From positions 1,240,001 through 1,304,000 of the forward strand of contig NZ_CP074149.1 in the NCBI RefSeq assembly GCF_019968765.1: DNA of 64,000 nucleotides, in the 5' to 3' direction. Below, one piece after another: positions 39,386 through 46,989 of the stretch (the first letter of the stretch is position 1; each line of letters opens with the position of its first letter). The notes below the pieces were generated by a model, which worked only from the letters and a program-made list of their open reading frames with translations, did not search any database and was not told the origin of the DNA. The translations under genes were made by a program, and so were the position numbers. This stretch comes from Enterobacter sp. JBIWA008 (GTDB lineage Bacteria > Pseudomonadota > Gammaproteobacteria > Enterobacterales > Enterobacteriaceae).

Positions 39386-40004
39386 ATCACTTAAGTTTGC
39401 TGGCAGAACTCATCAGGAGGAGGAAAGAAGAAATACGCCAGAATATTGTTAATTTTCATCAAAAAAATTGATCTGAATGCGTTTTTCCAAAAGTTATATG
39501 ATTTTAAAGAAGTTTTTTTGTTTTTTGACGAGCTGGTGTTAGGTTTTCGTAAAGAAACTTCAGATTTTGTAGTAGGCGTTTTACTAAAATTCAAAGTTTT
39601 GTCATGAATAATCTTAAATTAACCCTATTAAGAGAAGGTTTAATTACCCTTCTTTACCCTACTAACTTATTGATTTGACTTATTGATTCTTTCTTGTTTG
39701 GAATTTTGTTCTATTTTGTTAAATATAATGGGTGAATATGCTTGTGTAATGATTATGTTAAAAATTAGTGTTTGGTTTATACATTTTTTTATCAAAAAGG
39801 ATTTTATACTTAATAATGTCAATCTATTAGTTGAATGTTGTTGATAAAGTAAAAATGGTGTTTTTTTATCTTGATAAAGTTGTCTCATTGTCACATTTTC
39901 TTCATTCAAATACCATCTTCTACAAATCAGGCGAACGCTGATTTACCCAGCAGGGAGGAGGAGATGTCATAGAAATGAGAACGATAAGCCCCTAAGGAGT
40001 GGTT
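39386..40004. promoter_or_regulatory. AT-rich control region upstream of the fimbrial regulators
   Basis: About 620 bases with very low GC and no convincing gene; short frames of 67 and 80 codons on the minus strand look like chance openings in AT-rich DNA. A 7-bp stem, AAATCAG (39924-39930) and CTGATTT (39938-39944), lies near the downstream end. It is followed by GGAGGAGG and two mini-frames: ATG TCA TAG at 39964, and a 6-codon frame at 39975-39995 whose TAA abuts the ribosome site of the regulator gene. Such DNA is a likely H-NS target. Confidence 0.6.
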
Positions 40005-40385
40005 GTGCCTTTTGTCTCTGACGAACTTCTGTATGGATACACCATTTTCCAGCATCTGGAATACAGGCCAACAACACGTACGCTAATTAATATCAAAAAT
40101 GGCCGAATCAAAAGATTTGGCACGACGAAAGCCAGATTGTTTGAGTATTTATTGTCAGGAATGGATGAAGGAATTGTCTACGATAATGACATCATCGTAC
40201 ATGTTTTTGAAGATCATGGGTTGCGGTGCTCCAGGTCTTATCTGCTGTCCATGATTAAAAAAATTCAAAATGCGTTTAATACCGTCGGCTTTGAGCGGTA
40301 TCCCTTTGCAAGGGTTGATGGAAAAGCTTATGTAATCGATCGGTCTTGTTTAGAACGCATATATGTTGTCAAAACTTCATCTTAA
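40005..40385 (+). CDS. Putative winged-helix regulator of the fimbrial locus
   Basis: A 126-residue protein with no membrane helix or signal. Residues about 25-100 look like a winged helix-turn-helix of the OmpR/CadC type: INIKNGRIKRFGTTKARLFE, a recognition region EDHGLRCSRSYLLSMIKKIQN and the wing FARVDGKAYVID. The start is GTG at 40005, with AAGGAG at 39994-39999; GTG 39999 lies inside that ribosome site. AT-rich codon use, unlike the backbone, fits horizontal origin. It probably controls the fimbrial operon downstream; target and signal are unknown. Confidence 0.65.
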   Translation: MPFVSDELLYGYTIFQHLEYRPTTRTLINIKNGRIKRFGTTKARLFEYLLSGMDEGIVYDNDIIVHVFEDHGLRCSRSYLLSMIKKIQNAFNTVGFERYPFARVDGKAYVIDRSCLERIYVVKTSS

Positions 40386-40418
40386 TCATGTTATGTGAGT
40401 TAAAAAAAGGAATGAACG

Positions 40419-41015
40419 TTGACGACGTTACTGGTGTTTACTCGGAATTTTACGATGAGGCAGGCCATTAAGGGCTTATCCTCAGCGGACAAAGCGGTAT
40501 TCTTTTTTGATAACCGCCTTGAGTTTATTGTCTGTGCAACGATCCTGGATAAGCCTTGCATATTGATTGATGCTATAGATGAAACAACAGAAAACATAAG
40601 GTGGTTATATTCTCGGCTCGCGGCCAGAGGGTTATCGCGACGAACCTATTTTATTTCGCCAGAAGAAAATACAGGCAACAGCTATTTAAAACTGTTCTGG
40701 CTGGTTACGACGATCAAAGAGTTGAAGGCGCTTTGCGACCGCGCAACGAAACTCCCCGCAACGGAACAACCCTGGGAGGTAGCCGATGTTATTTACGACA
40801 GGTTATCGGAAAAATTATCGCCAGAACATCTGGACTTTCTGATGAAGTTGTACGATGCATCGACCGGGGAATATCGTTGTAATGACCGCGATGACATAAA
40901 TAAAAACTACTATTTAAGAAAACGACTTGCATTATGCAGCAGTTCAGAGATGAAGCAGCTCATCGTCATTTTATCCACTCAGGCTTATCAACATCCTTGT
41001 TTAAAATCAGCCTGA
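40419..41015 (+). CDS. Putative regulator, 198 aa, unrecognised
   Basis: A 198-residue soluble protein. The N-terminal part (TLLVFTRNFTMRQAIKGLS, then VCATILDKPCILIDA) has the alternating strand-helix look of a receiver-like or LuxR-type N domain. The C-terminal third (LSPEHLDFLMKLYDAS, then SSSEMKQLIVIL) could be a degenerate helix-turn-helix. Start TTG 40419 follows AAGGA; ATG 40455 is possible. It is 33 bases after the winged-helix gene and just before the fimbrial operon, so it is probably a second regulator. No family is recognised with confidence. Confidence 0.6.
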   Translation: MTTLLVFTRNFTMRQAIKGLSSADKAVFFFDNRLEFIVCATILDKPCILIDAIDETTENIRWLYSRLAARGLSRRTYFISPEENTGNSYLKLFWLVTTIKELKALCDRATKLPATEQPWEVADVIYDRLSEKLSPEHLDFLMKLYDASTGEYRCNDRDDINKNYYLRKRLALCSSSEMKQLIVILSTQAYQHPCLKSA

Positions 41016-41045
41016 CTGGGCAGTAAATAATACATTAACTGGTTT

Positions 41046-41091
41046 AGCGGACTTATTCCGCTGTTCCTGCATTGACATGACGTCAATGCAG
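41046..41091 (+). promoter_or_regulatory. Tandem perfect hairpins before the major pilin gene
   Basis: Hairpin 1: AGCGGA (41046-41051), 5 bases, TCCGCT (41057-41062). Hairpin 2: CTGCATTGAC (41067-41076), ATGAC, GTCAATGCAG (41082-41091), a perfect 10-bp stem. Both have 5-base loops, and the second ends 27 bases before the pilin start. They may be a dyad operator or a translation- or stability-controlling mRNA leader. Confidence 0.75.
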
Positions 41092-41118
41092 ATAATGTTC
41101 AATCCTAAGGATAAAGCT

Positions 41119-41673
41119 ATGCAAACTAAAGTTACCCGTGTAATTCGTAATGTACTGGCGGCCGCAGCCGTAAGCGGAATCACCTTTGCCGCTCAGGCGG
41201 CCGATGGAAAAATTAATTTTACCGGCACAATCCTTGATTCGGCCTGTACGATTGATACCAATACGGCGAATCAAACCGTTAACCTTGGGAAAATCCCTAA
41301 AAGCTCGTTTAGCGCGGCCGGATCTGTTGCTGCCGCAACCCGCTTCAGCATTGTGTTGAACAATTGCCCCGCGGCCGTGACCTCTGCCGCCATTAAGTTT
41401 GATGGTACTGCGGACAGCTCTGACACCAGTATTCTTGCGCTGAACAGCGATCAAACGGCGAAAGGCGTTGGCGTTGCGTTTTACGAAGAGGACGGCATTA
41501 CCGCGATCCCTCTGGCTACCCAGTCGAAGAGCGTCACTCTTGACACCAGCGCAGGCGAAGATGCCGCAAACAGCAATAAGATGACCTTCGTGGCTAAATA
41601 TAAGGCAACGCAGGCTGCCGTGGTGGCGGGTACGGCAAACGCGACGTCAGATTTTACCATTACCTATCAGTAA
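41119..41673 (+). CDS. Major fimbrial subunit, type 1 pilin family
   Basis: A 184-residue exported pilin. The signal peptide ends in GITFAAQA before ADGKINF. The mature chain has the type 1 pilin pattern: FTGTILDSACTIDT with the first cysteine, LNNCPAAV with the second, and the penultimate-tyrosine end DFTITYQ recognised by the chaperone. The start at 41119 (MQTKVTRVIRN) follows AAGGA; an in-frame extension to 41077 runs through the hairpin and was rejected. It is first in the pilin-chaperone-usher-tip order. Confidence 0.93.
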   Translation: MQTKVTRVIRNVLAAAAVSGITFAAQAADGKINFTGTILDSACTIDTNTANQTVNLGKIPKSSFSAAGSVAAATRFSIVLNNCPAAVTSAAIKFDGTADSSDTSILALNSDQTAKGVGVAFYEEDGITAIPLATQSKSVTLDTSAGEDAANSNKMTFVAKYKATQAAVVAGTANATSDFTITYQ

Positions 41674-41679
41674 TATTTC

Positions 41680-41700
41680 GGGCGTACTAAAGGTACGCCC
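41680..41700 (+). terminator. Hairpin after the pilin gene (attenuator or stability element)
   Basis: GGGCGTAC (41680-41687) and GTACGCCC (41693-41700) with a 5-base loop lie 6 bases after the pilin stop. The T content beyond is poor (CGTTGTCTCTT), so partial termination or 3'-end protection is likely, keeping pilin mRNA above that of chaperone and usher. Confidence 0.7.
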
Positions 41701-41730
41701 CGTTGTCTCTTGCTGAAATAAAGGGAACGT

Positions 41731-42411
41731 ATGATGAGCCAACTTATTCGAACGATTGTGTTATTAGGCGCTTGCCTGCTCTCTTTGCCGGTTCAGGCCA
41801 GCATAACCGTCGGGGGGACGCGCTTAATTTATAATGGAAATGAAAACGAAGCCTCACTCCCTGTGAGTAACAGTCGGGATGCTGTTCCCTATTTAATTCA
41901 GTCATGGGTTGAGTTAAGTGAAAACGCGAAGGAGAAGGTTCCTTTTATCGTTACGCCGCCCCTGTTCCGCCTCGACGGAGGCCATGAAAATACGCTGCGG
42001 ATCATTTATACCGGTGAAAAAGCGCTGCCTGATAATCGCGAATCTGTTTTTTGGCTAAACGTTAAGTCTATTCCCTCAATGACCCGGTCAGATGAAAATC
42101 GGCTGCTTATTGCCGTTAAGACGCGCATGAAGCTTTTCTATCGCCCTGCGGCTCTGGCGTCAGAAAAATCCGGTGAAGCATGGATGAAATTAAAGTTTGA
42201 GCCGCGCGGCGAACACCTGGTGATTAATAACCCAACGCCGTTCTACGTTTCTCTTTATTCATTAACGATTGGCAATAAAAAGATTGCGCAGCCGCCAATG
42301 ATTTCACCCTTTGGTTCCGAAACGGTGGCCGGCAGTGGATCGCAGGTGGCCTGGAAGGCCATAAATGATTTTGGTGGCGTAACGACAGAAAAGCGCCAGA
42401 TGCTGAAATAA
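41731..42411 (+). CDS. Periplasmic fimbrial chaperone, PapD/FimC family
   Basis: A 226-residue periplasmic chaperone that supplies a donor strand to pilins. The signal peptide ends at about LPVQA before SITVGGTRLIY. Domain 1 shows the typical edge-strand pattern and the diagnostic LLIAVKTRMKLFYRP, whose lysine anchors the pilin C terminus, with the N-terminal arginine in GGTRLIY. Domain 2 ends with WKAINDFGG. AAGGGAACGT precedes two adjacent ATGs (41731 and 41734). Confidence 0.95.
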   Translation: MMSQLIRTIVLLGACLLSLPVQASITVGGTRLIYNGNENEASLPVSNSRDAVPYLIQSWVELSENAKEKVPFIVTPPLFRLDGGHENTLRIIYTGEKALPDNRESVFWLNVKSIPSMTRSDENRLLIAVKTRMKLFYRPAALASEKSGEAWMKLKFEPRGEHLVINNPTPFYVSLYSLTIGNKKIAQPPMISPFGSETVAGSGSQVAWKAINDFGGVTTEKRQMLK

Positions 42412-42430
42412 AAAATATCAACAATACGCT

Positions 42431-44947
42431 ATGTCACTCGCGCAGGTAAGCAAAGTGAATACTGTTCCTTTTTCTCGATATGGTTTTTTCTCTGGCTCGT
42501 GGCCTAACCGCGTAAGTCGACTCTCGACGATAGCGCTTTTTATTTCGGGCGTTTTTCCCGCAGCCGCGGACGAACTCTATTTCATGGCCGATGCGCTAGA
42601 AAAAACACACTCGACTTCTCAGGGCATCGATCTGGGCCGCTTCGAGCGGGGAGAGCAGTTACCCGGCACCTACAGGGTGGAAATATGGCTTAATGAAAAT
42701 TACATCCGAACGGAAAATATCTCTTTTGTATCTATTAACGGCGTCGGGCTGGCGCCGGAGCTTAACCGTGGCGTGCTGGAAACACTCGGTGTCAGGGTCA
42801 AGGCATTTCCTGAATTATCCATGCTGCCTGCCGAGGCGATAATTACCGATCCCGGCGCATTTATACCGGATGCCTCCACCCGGCTGGATTTTGACAGGCA
42901 GAGGCTGGATATCTCTATCCCTCAATCGGCGCTTAACGCGCGGGCACGCGGCACGGTTGACCCGTCGCGCTGGAACCAGGGCATTTCTGCACTGCTGGTA
43001 AATTACAGCATCAACGGCTCGCGCAGCTGGAGCAGGGACGGTGAGAAGCAGGATCAGCTTTATACCAATCTGCAAAGCGGTATTAATGCGGGGCCGTGGC
43101 GCCTGCGTAACTACAGCACCGTGACGAAGAACAACGGAAAACAGTTCTTTTCATCGTTGAATACGACCCTGAGCCGCGACGTCCAGTTTTTGAGAGGGCA
43201 GTTTCAGGTGGGGGAAACCAGCACCCCCGGCGACGTGTTTGACAGCGTGATGTTTCGCGGCGCGCAAATTTTTTCCGATGACACCATGCTGCCGGAAAGC
43301 ATGCGCGGCTTCGCCCCTATCATTCGGGGGATCGCCCGCACCAACGCCACGGTTACCGTGAAGCAAAACGGCTACACGGTTTATCAAACCTACGTGGCGC
43401 CTGGTAGCTTTGTCATTCGCGATCTCTATCCTACGTCAGCGAGCGGCGATCTGGACATTGTTGTCACCGAAGCCGACGGCAGCGTCCAGCACTTCGTGCA
43501 GCCTTTCTCCGCGGTTCCCGTCATGCTGCGGGAAGGCCGCGTGAAGTATGCGCTGAGCGCGGGGGAGTTTCGATCCACGAAGCATGGGGCACATACGCCC
43601 ACATTCGGCCTGGGCACGCTGGCCTATGGCCTTTCCAATAATCTCACGCTGTACGGCGGCGTCCTGGGGGCAAATAACTATGCGTCCGGCGTGCTCGGTT
43701 CCGGCCTCGGCTTTGGCGATATAGGCTCACTGTCGGCAGACGTTACCCTTGCCGAGAGCCAGCTCGTTGAGGAGAAAAATCGCCGTAGCCGGGGGCAGTC
43801 CTATCGGGTGCAGTATTCAAAAACGGTGGCCACGACCGATACCACCGTGACGCTCGCCAGCTATCGCTACTCCACGGAAGGGTTTTATACCTTTCAGGAA
43901 GTGAATGAATTCAGCAGCCAGCGTTACAACAAGCGAAGCCGACTGCAGCTCAACCTCAGCCAGTCGCTGCAAAGCTGGGGGAACTTTTATATTTCGGCAT
44001 ACCAGCAGGACTACTGGAGCAGACAGGGCTATGAGCGCAACGTCAGCACCGGCTTTAACACCAGTATTCGCGATATCAATTACTCGCTCGGCTACACCTA
44101 CAGCGAAACGCCGGGCAAAGACCGTAAGGACCAGATTGTAGCCTTTAACCTCCAGGTGCCGCTGAGCAAATGGCTGCCGCAAAGCTGGGCCAGCTATAGC
44201 GTAAATATGCAAAAGAACGGTCCTGAAACGCACCAGGTGGGTCTGAGCGGCACCGCACTCGCCGATAATAACCTGAGCTACCTGGTCCAGCAGGGCTATA
44301 CATCTTCTGGCGGGGAATCGAGAAGCTCCCTAAGCGGAACCTATAAAGGCGGCTACGGCACCGTAAGCGCAGGCTACAACTACAGCCGACAGAACAGTCA
44401 GCTGAACTTCGGCCTGCAGGGGGGGATTGTCGGCCACGAGCATGGCGTGACGTTCTCTCAGCCGCTGGGGGATACCGTCGTGCTGCTGGAAGCGCAGGGC
44501 GCGCCAGGCGTGAGCGTGCGCAATAACCCTGGCGTTAAAACGGACTGGCGCGGATATGCGGTAGTGCCCTATGCCAGCGCCTATCAGGAAAACCGGATTG
44601 CGATAGACATCGGTTCGCTGGGGCCGGACGTGGATGTGGACGAATCCGTAGTCAACGTCGTACCTACGCGCGGTGCCGTGGTGCGCGCGACGTTCAACGC
44701 GCGAACGGGGTTCCGGGCCCTGATAACGCTGCTGTATCAGAACTCGCCGGTGCCCTTTGGGGCCATGGTAAAGCTCAACGGAAGCGATGCGATGAGCATT
44801 GTCGGGAGCGACGGAGAGGTCTATATGAGCGGCCTGAACGACGGTGACAGCATAACGGTACAGTGGGGAGCGAAAACCTGCCGCGCCAAAATAAACTTGA
44901 ACGCCTTACCGGGTAAAATTCAGCGTACCACTGTGGCGTGTCGTTAA
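42431..44947 (+). CDS. Outer-membrane fimbrial usher, PapC/FimD family
   Basis: An 838-residue usher that assembles and exports the fimbria. It has an unusually long N-terminal leader (about 46 residues, helix LSTIALFISGVFPAAA) before the N domain, ELYFMADALEK...GIDLGRFERGEQLPGTY. The 24-strand barrel with plug follows (MRGFAPIIRGIARTNATVTV is the standard plug signature), then the C-terminal domains closing with the cysteine pair in KTCRAKINL and VACR. A later in-frame start cannot be excluded. Some 20 bases separate it from the chaperone. Confidence 0.95.
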   Translation: MSLAQVSKVNTVPFSRYGFFSGSWPNRVSRLSTIALFISGVFPAAADELYFMADALEKTHSTSQGIDLGRFERGEQLPGTYRVEIWLNENYIRTENISFVSINGVGLAPELNRGVLETLGVRVKAFPELSMLPAEAIITDPGAFIPDASTRLDFDRQRLDISIPQSALNARARGTVDPSRWNQGISALLVNYSINGSRSWSRDGEKQDQLYTNLQSGINAGPWRLRNYSTVTKNNGKQFFSSLNTTLSRDVQFLRGQFQVGETSTPGDVFDSVMFRGAQIFSDDTMLPESMRGFAPIIRGIARTNATVTVKQNGYTVYQTYVAPGSFVIRDLYPTSASGDLDIVVTEADGSVQHFVQPFSAVPVMLREGRVKYALSAGEFRSTKHGAHTPTFGLGTLAYGLSNNLTLYGGVLGANNYASGVLGSGLGFGDIGSLSADVTLAESQLVEEKNRRSRGQSYRVQYSKTVATTDTTVTLASYRYSTEGFYTFQEVNEFSSQRYNKRSRLQLNLSQSLQSWGNFYISAYQQDYWSRQGYERNVSTGFNTSIRDINYSLGYTYSETPGKDRKDQIVAFNLQVPLSKWLPQSWASYSVNMQKNGPETHQVGLSGTALADNNLSYLVQQGYTSSGGESRSSLSGTYKGGYGTVSAGYNYSRQNSQLNFGLQGGIVGHEHGVTFSQPLGDTVVLLEAQGAPGVSVRNNPGVKTDWRGYAVVPYASAYQENRIAIDIGSLGPDVDVDESVVNVVPTRGAVVRATFNARTGFRALITLLYQNSPVPFGAMVKLNGSDAMSIVGSDGEVYMSGLNDGDSITVQWGAKTCRAKINLNALPGKIQRTTVACR

Positions 44948-45024
44948 ATTTCTCATTGCGTTAATGCGCATTATTACTTTTACGGGAGGAGGCCTGCGCC
45001 TCGCCTGAAATGAAGGAACATATA

Positions 45025-46005
45025 ATGTCCACCGTATTTAAAATCGCGACGGCAGCCGCGGGGTGCGCTGTCTCTCTGAATGCTTTTGCGCTGTGTTCTG
45101 CAAACGACGTAGCGGTCAACTTCGATCAAAATATTGTTGTTCAGCGGGATGCGCCCGTTGGAACGGTATTAGCAACGATTATCACCAGTGCTCCCATAAC
45201 ATGTGACCCTGAGGGGCAGCAAATTGGATACGATGGCTCGTGGTTTATTCAGCTCTCCGGGGCGAATGCGGATTACGGCGCCTCGCCGCTGGCAAACGTG
45301 CGAGCGACAGAGGTTCCGGGCATCGGCATCCGGTGGAAGAACTTTTCCAGCACCACGCAAAGCAGCGAGTTTGTCACCAGAATGGACCTCAATAACCCGA
45401 GCTGGAGGCGAGGGATCCTCCAGAATGGTGTATCAACGTTCACGGATACCTTTGAGCTGATCAAAACCAGCACCACCCCGGCGACGGGCTCAATACCCGC
45501 TCTGACGCTAAATATGGAATACAGCACACCGAGGAGTAACAACATTGTGCGCCTGCCGCTTTTTAAATATATATTTTCGCCGATAAATATCAGCACCGCA
45601 TCCTGTCAGATTGAAGATAAAAATTTGAATATTAATATGGGGATTGCGTTATTACCGAAGTTTAACGGCGTCGGCAGCACCCAGAATCCGGTGACATTTT
45701 CCATACCGCTTATCTGTAGTGAACAGACCGCAGTGAATGTGACGCTGGATAACGTCAGCCCGCTTGCCGATCCTGTTAACGGAGTATTAGGGCTAAACAG
45801 CAGTTCGACGGCTACAGGCTTGGGCATTCAGCTAAAATATAACGATTCGCCCGTACAGTTCGGCAAGCTTATTAAATACGGCACGACGACCTCGGCGGGG
45901 GAAATCGTCAATATTCCCTTTACGGCCGCGTATTACATGACCTCTGCAAATGCGCGATCAGGCTCGGTGAGCGCCACGGCGTCGTTTACTATGACCTATC
46001 GTTAA
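45025..46005 (+). CDS. Fimbrial tip adhesin, FimH-like two-domain protein
   Basis: A 326-residue exported protein, far longer than a pilin and similar in layout to FimH. The signal ends around LNAFA before LCSANDV. Residues about 25-190 would be the receptor-binding lectin domain, with two cysteines (LCSA, ITCDPEG). Residues about 195-326 are a pilin domain with the cysteine pair SCQIED and LICSEQ and the end ATASFTMTYR. The ATG at 45025 follows AAGGA; an upstream ATG at 45010 is less likely. The receptor cannot be inferred. No minor pilin genes are present in this four-gene operon. Confidence 0.85.
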   Translation: MSTVFKIATAAAGCAVSLNAFALCSANDVAVNFDQNIVVQRDAPVGTVLATIITSAPITCDPEGQQIGYDGSWFIQLSGANADYGASPLANVRATEVPGIGIRWKNFSSTTQSSEFVTRMDLNNPSWRRGILQNGVSTFTDTFELIKTSTTPATGSIPALTLNMEYSTPRSNNIVRLPLFKYIFSPINISTASCQIEDKNLNINMGIALLPKFNGVGSTQNPVTFSIPLICSEQTAVNVTLDNVSPLADPVNGVLGLNSSSTATGLGIQLKYNDSPVQFGKLIKYGTTTSAGEIVNIPFTAAYYMTSANARSGSVSATASFTMTYR

Positions 46006-46077
46006 CGCTTTATTTGAAATGCCCTCGCGTCCGCTCTGTTCTGCGCGGTATCCACCGAATACCTGAAAGATAACCGC

Positions 46078-46209
46078 CTAATCAGGCAGAATGAGGTTAT
46101 GGGGATCGTTTTTTCCGGCATGTTTGGTGCCGGGTTGAGGCTCTGTATTGCCGTCGAGCCCAGAATGCATCTCGACCATTGTCGTGCTGTTCCAGGTGGT
46201 GTTTATCAT
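46078..46209 (-). CDS. Possible 43-codon frame after entD
   Basis: A small frame on the entD strand, starting 11 bases after the entD stop, begins MINTTWNSTTMVEMHSGLDG and ends NLILPD. It is polar with no membrane segment or ribosome site, so it may be a remnant of a longer gene or chance. The opposite strand has a hydrophobic frame in the same place (TIVVLFQVVFIMTLVVTSA). Neither is a confident gene. Confidence 0.25.
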   Translation of the reverse strand: MINTTWNSTTMVEMHSGLDGNTEPQPGTKHAGKNDPHNLILPD

Positions 46210-46220
46210 GACGCTTGTGG

Positions 46221-46904
46221 TTACCAGCGCGAAGGCGCGTCGGCAGGAGAGCGTGACAGCAGGGTGATCGCCTGTTCGCCGTGCTGTTGCCAGTGAAGGG
46301 TGAAGGCGGTGCCTTTGGCATAGCCCGCGCGTTGACGGGTCAATGCCAGCGTAAGCGTCTTATCGTCGAGCTGTGTGACGCGAGCGCTGTCAAAACCCAT
46401 CCAGGATTGCACCTGCGGAAAGAGAGCTTTGAACAGGCTCTCTTTGGCGCTAAACGCCAGCGTCAGGGCGAGGGAGAACGAATAACCTGAGCGGGAAAGG
46501 AGGATCTCTTCCTGGGCATCAATGACGCCGTCTTTTATTTCCCGGGCTTCATCTTCGGGGAGGATCGTTTCGCAATCGATGCCGATAAGCGCCGGATGGT
46601 CGCATGTCACAACAGCCATCGCCTGCGTGCCGCTGTGGGTGATGCTCCCCGAAACGCCTTCCGGCCAGAGCGGTTCGCCGCTGGGGCCGATGCCGGGAAC
46701 CGCACGTTCATTTATCCCACCGAGCGCATGCGCGGCGGCGATGCGGCCAGCCAGATGCTCGGCTTTGCGTTTGCGTCCGGCGTTTGAAAGCTCAGCGTAG
46801 TGGGGGAGCCAGAGGAGATCGGCATCGGTGAAGGTGGTTGGGTCGAAGGTGACGTAGTAGACGGTGTGGCCGGCAAGAGAAAATGTGCTGTGGGTGGTGT
46901 GCAT
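46221..46904 (-). CDS. entD: Enterobactin synthase phosphopantetheinyl transferase EntD
   Basis: Transfers 4'-phosphopantetheine from CoA to the carrier serines of EntB and EntF. The 227-residue protein is about 20 residues longer than E. coli EntD but has the core motifs in order: SGEPLWPEGVSGSITHSG, the Mg2+-binding GIDCE and LAFSAKESLFKALFP with the catalytic Glu and Lys. It is downstream of fepA on the same strand, with a palindromic repeat between, so it should share the Fur-controlled fepA promoter. Confidence 0.95.
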   Translation of the reverse strand: MHTTHSTFSLAGHTVYYVTFDPTTFTDADLLWLPHYAELSNAGRKRKAEHLAGRIAAAHALGGINERAVPGIGPSGEPLWPEGVSGSITHSGTQAMAVVTCDHPALIGIDCETILPEDEAREIKDGVIDAQEEILLSRSGYSFSLALTLAFSAKESLFKALFPQVQSWMGFDSARVTQLDDKTLTLALTRQRAGYAKGTAFTLHWQQHGEQAITLLSRSPADAPSRW

Positions 46905-46927
46905 GTTTTTCCTCTTTCATCAAATAG

Positions 46928-46975
46928 TGCGGCCTGATGCCCTCACCCCGCCCCTCTCCCATAGGGAGAGGGAGG
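46928..46975 (+). repeat. Palindromic repeat with GTGCGGCCTGAT head
   Basis: The head GTGCGGCCTGATGCCCTCAC (46928-46947) is followed by CCCCTCTCCC, ATA and GGGAGAGGGAGG. Located in the fepA-entD gap. The same head occurs in the copies at 58848 and, inverted, at 54662. Confidence 0.9.
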
Positions 46976-46989
46976 AGTTACTGCCTGAA

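Noticed and set aside
39391..39909. Two minus-strand frames of 67 and 80 codons, and a plus-strand frame of about 50 codons, in the AT-rich region
   Set aside because: The DNA is very AT-rich, starts and ribosome sites are poor, and none resembles a protein family; treated as control region.
39386..41118. fim-type invertible promoter switch
   Set aside because: No recombinase gene of the FimB/FimE type and no matching inverted repeats flanking a promoter segment were found; the palindromes present are short hairpins with 5- to 7-base loops.
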